From: Phycisphaerae bacterium
GTDB taxonomy: Bacteria; Planctomycetota; Phycisphaerae; UBA1845
Direction: 5' to 3'
DNA length: 7,799 nucleotides
NCBI GenBank assembly: GCA_029260195.1
Contig: JAJDDS010000406.1
Span: 1 to 7,799 of the forward strand
In this document: one piece after another, positions 6,194-7,799 of the stretch
How the letters are laid out: every line of letters begins with the position of its first letter
Position numbering within the stretch: the first letter of the stretch is position 1
Notes under the pieces: generated by a model
Seen by the model: only the letters and a program-made list of their open reading frames with translations
Told to the model about the DNA's origin: nothing
Databases searched by the model: none
Program-made: the position numbers and the translations under genes

Positions 6194-6206
6194 CTGGATT
6201 CAGCTA
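6191..6206 (+). other. Small hairpin starting at the rpmE stop codon
   Basis: TAGCTG-gatt-CAGCTA is a perfect 6-bp inverted repeat with a 4-nt loop, and its first three bases are the rpmE stop codon. It lies 7 nt before the main terminator stem. It may protect the mRNA end or be part of the terminator structure; this is inference. Confidence 0.45.
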
Positions 6207-6213
6207 CGACAGG

Positions 6214-6264
6214 CCACGTCGAGCACCGCCACCGAACGGCGGATATGCGACGTGGTTTTTGTTT
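6214..6264 (+). terminator. Intrinsic terminator after rpmE
   Basis: The outer stem CCACGTCG (6214-6221) pairs perfectly with CGACGTGG (6248-6255). Inside it, CCGCC (6226-6230) pairs with GGCGG (6238-6242) around a 7-nt loop. The stem is followed at once by TTTTTGTTT (6256-6264). This is a classic Rho-independent terminator and implies that prfA has its own promoter or depends on readthrough. Confidence 0.88.
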
Positions 6265-6270
6265 GCGCTG

Positions 6271-6288
6271 GCCGGTAGCCTTACCGGC
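6271..6288 (+). other. Hairpin between the rpmE terminator and prfA
   Basis: GCCGGTA-gcct-TACCGGC forms a perfect 7-bp stem with a 4-nt loop, 28 nt before the prfA ATG. There is no T-tract, so it is not an intrinsic terminator. It could be a prfA leader structure or a protein-binding palindrome. No clear promoter or Shine-Dalgarno sequence for prfA is visible between it and the start codon. Confidence 0.4.
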
Positions 6289-6316
6289 GTGACGAACCTC
6301 AAACTGGTGCCAAGCA

Positions 6317-7411
6317 ATGAGCGATTCCGTCGACGACCGCTTGATCGCCAAGCTGCAGGAGCTTGACGACCGACACGATGAATTGAACCACCAAATGGCT
6401 GACCCCGCGGTGGCTGCCGATCACGTACGCCTGGTGGCCATCGCCAAGGAGTTGGGCAAGCTACGGCGACTCGTTCATCCGTTTCGAGATTTTCGAAAGA
6501 CGCGCGACCATCTCCTCGAAGCGCGGTCCATCAGTGGTGACACCGATCAGGACAAGGACCTTCGGACCCTCGCCGACGAAGAGATTCCCGAACTTCAGGC
6601 CGAATACGACACCCGCCTCGACAAGCTCAAGGAAAGCGTCGTCACCAGCGACGACGCCAATATCAACTCCGTCATCGTCGAGATCCGCGCCGGGACCGGC
6701 GGGGATGAAGCCGCGCTCTTCGTCCGCGACCTCTATGAGATGTATCTGCGATACTGTGAGCGCCAGAAGTTCCGCGTCGAGGTGATCGAGCAGTCGGGTT
6801 CCGATATGGGCGGGCTGAAGGAAATCACCCTCACGATCAAGGGGGGAGGCGTCTATCGACACCTGGGGTATGAGGGCGGTGGCCATCGCGTGCAACGCGT
6901 CCCCGAAACAGAGTCGCAGGGACGCGTCCACACCTCAGCCGTGACCGTGGCTGTCCTTCCCGAGCCGGAAGAGATCGACATCGACGTCAACTGGGACAAA
7001 GACTGCGAAGAGTTCGTCTCACGCGCCGGAGGCCCGGGTGGCCAGAACGTCAACAAGGTCTCATCCGCCATCAAGCTGGTACACATCGAGACCGGAATCA
7101 GCGTGTCGATGCGCGACGAGAAGTCGCAGCACAAGAACCGCGCGAAGGCGCGGCGCATCATGACCGCCCGATTGTTCGACCATCACCAACAGGCCGTCGA
7201 CAAGGAACGGTCCGCAGCCCGCAAGTCGATGATCGGAAGCGGGGACCGATCTCAGCGCGTGCGGACGTACAACTACCCGCAAAATCGTGTGTCGGACCAT
7301 CGGATCAATCTCGATCTCTACGCGCTCGAAAAAGTCCTGCAGGGCGAACTGGATCCGCTGATCGAAGCACTTCAGACCTACGACAAAGAGCAGCGTCTCG
7401 AAAACCTCTGA
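6317..7411 (+). CDS. prfA: Peptide chain release factor 1
   Basis: RF1 recognises UAA and UAG in the ribosomal A site and triggers hydrolysis of peptidyl-tRNA. The 364-residue length is typical. Motifs in order: an N-terminal helical domain (1-105); EIRAGTGGDEAALFVRDLY (122-140); the stop-codon-reading loop VPETESQGRVHTS (195-207), whose P196-E-T198 matches the RF1 PxT tripeptide rather than the RF2 SPF; the catalytic GGQ at 241-243 in SRAGGPGGQNVNKVSSAI (235-252); and GSGDRSQRVRTYNYPQNR (307-324). The GPGGQNVNK form differs from the GAGGQHVN of many RF1 proteins but keeps the catalytic Gln, normally methylated by PrmC. No Shine-Dalgarno sequence is obvious before the ATG at 6317, but the N-terminus aligns well with the family. 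prmC is not recognisable downstream. Confidence 0.97.
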   Translation: MSDSVDDRLIAKLQELDDRHDELNHQMADPAVAADHVRLVAIAKELGKLRRLVHPFRDFRKTRDHLLEARSISGDTDQDKDLRTLADEEIPELQAEYDTRLDKLKESVVTSDDANINSVIVEIRAGTGGDEAALFVRDLYEMYLRYCERQKFRVEVIEQSGSDMGGLKEITLTIKGGGVYRHLGYEGGGHRVQRVPETESQGRVHTSAVTVAVLPEPEEIDIDVNWDKDCEEFVSRAGGPGGQNVNKVSSAIKLVHIETGISVSMRDEKSQHKNRAKARRIMTARLFDHHQQAVDKERSAARKSMIGSGDRSQRVRTYNYPQNRVSDHRINLDLYALEKVLQGELDPLIEALQTYDKEQRLENL

Positions 7412-7799
7412 CCTCCCAATCCCGGCGATCCCCGCCGGCCGAGCAGCGCAGTCGTCACCGACAGGTGGAGAATCTCGACGTCACCACCCCGCCGATTGAT
7501 CCTCGCCAGTACTGCCATCGCAGATTTAGCGCGGCGAGTCGACACCCACCGACCGCGGACGGCGCTGGGCCGGAGTCAAGTCAAACACCCGAATATGCCG
7601 ATAGAAACGTGTGATTATCGGACACTACACCGCTTTGCGATCGAGGAACTTCATCCGCCGCCCACGCTGGCCGATGAATGCGGCGAAGGTGGTGTCTCGA
7701 ACGCCACGCGCGAGGATGCAGCCACCACGCTGCGCGACTGCCCTTGGCTGAGGAACGGTCTGGTCATGGCGGCAACGAACACGGTACGAATGACGCTTC
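7412..7799. other. Right-end region without a recognised gene
   Basis: No protein family is recognisable in these 388 bp on either strand. Three weak open frames are present. The prfA frame stays open from its stop to the right edge (129 codons); its first ATG is at 7595, giving 68 codons (MPIETCDYRTLHRFAIEEL...) but without a well-placed ribosome binding site. On the minus strand one frame is open from the edge to a TAG at 7627-7625, ending GQRGRRMKFLDRKAV. A GTG-started plus-strand frame runs 7465-7614 (49 codons). Third-position GC in the long plus-strand frame looks only moderate compared with the clear genes. The edge may cut a real gene, so the call is left open. A CCGATA/TATCGG inverted repeat with a 12-nt loop lies at 7598-7621. 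Confidence 0.5.
7422..7438 (+). terminator. Possible weak terminator hairpin after prfA
   Basis: CCGGCG-atccc-CGCCGG forms a perfect 6-bp GC stem with a 5-nt loop, starting 11 nt after the prfA stop. It lacks the T-tract of an intrinsic terminator. It could stabilise the mRNA 3' end or cause pausing. Confidence 0.3.

Noticed and set aside
7378..7518. 46-codon minus-strand open frame starting MAVLARINRR
   Set aside because: It overlaps the end of prfA, lacks a family match and is short enough to occur by chance.
1..7799. CRISPR arrays, tRNA or rRNA genes, insertion sequence transposases
   Set aside because: I saw no regularly spaced direct repeats, no cloverleaf with conserved T-loop sequence, no rRNA signature and no transposase motif on either strand.

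Overview
The window is GC-rich bacterial chromosome with mostly housekeeping content. Three things point, without proof, to a Planctomycetota-like organism. The release factor 1 has the form GGPGGQNVNK. There is a SpoIIE-type phosphatase behind a degenerate receiver domain, and a membrane protein of the fused MFS/spermidine-synthase type. An intergenic motif near 5724-5748 also resembles dispersed repeats I remember from GC-rich planctomycete-like genomes. No 16S rRNA or other decisive marker is present.

Layout, left to right. A leftward gene runs off the left edge (1-634, minus strand) and encodes the N-terminal membrane half of a fused MFS/spermidine synthase-like protein. A 314-bp divergent intergenic region (635-948) follows and contains a long imperfect inverted repeat (733-836). 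From there every recognised gene is on the plus strand: gatB (949-2433), a Fic-domain protein with a built-in inhibitory motif and an unrecognised C-terminal region (2545-3861), a DUF192 lipoprotein 16 bp downstream (3878-4360), a pseudo-receiver plus SpoIIE-type PP2C phosphatase (4466-5644), rpmE for ribosomal protein L31 (5942-6193) ending in a strong intrinsic terminator (6214-6264), and prfA for peptide chain release factor 1 (6317-7411). The last 388 bp (7412-7799) hold no gene I can recognise.

Functionally, gatB, rpmE and prfA belong to translation: tRNA-dependent amidation, the ribosome, and termination. The fic-DUF192 pair is probably one transcription unit with its own promoter (2487-2515). 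An 11-bp palindrome lies exactly between the -35 and -10 of that promoter, so regulated transcription is plausible. The phosphatase is probably the output of a partner-switching (anti-sigma/anti-anti-sigma) pathway whose other members are not in the window.

I do not see a convincing new multi-gene system. The items most worth following up are the Fic protein's C-terminal region and its operator-like palindrome, the inverted repeat upstream of gatB, and the unexplained right end, where prmC is often found after prfA but is not recognisable.
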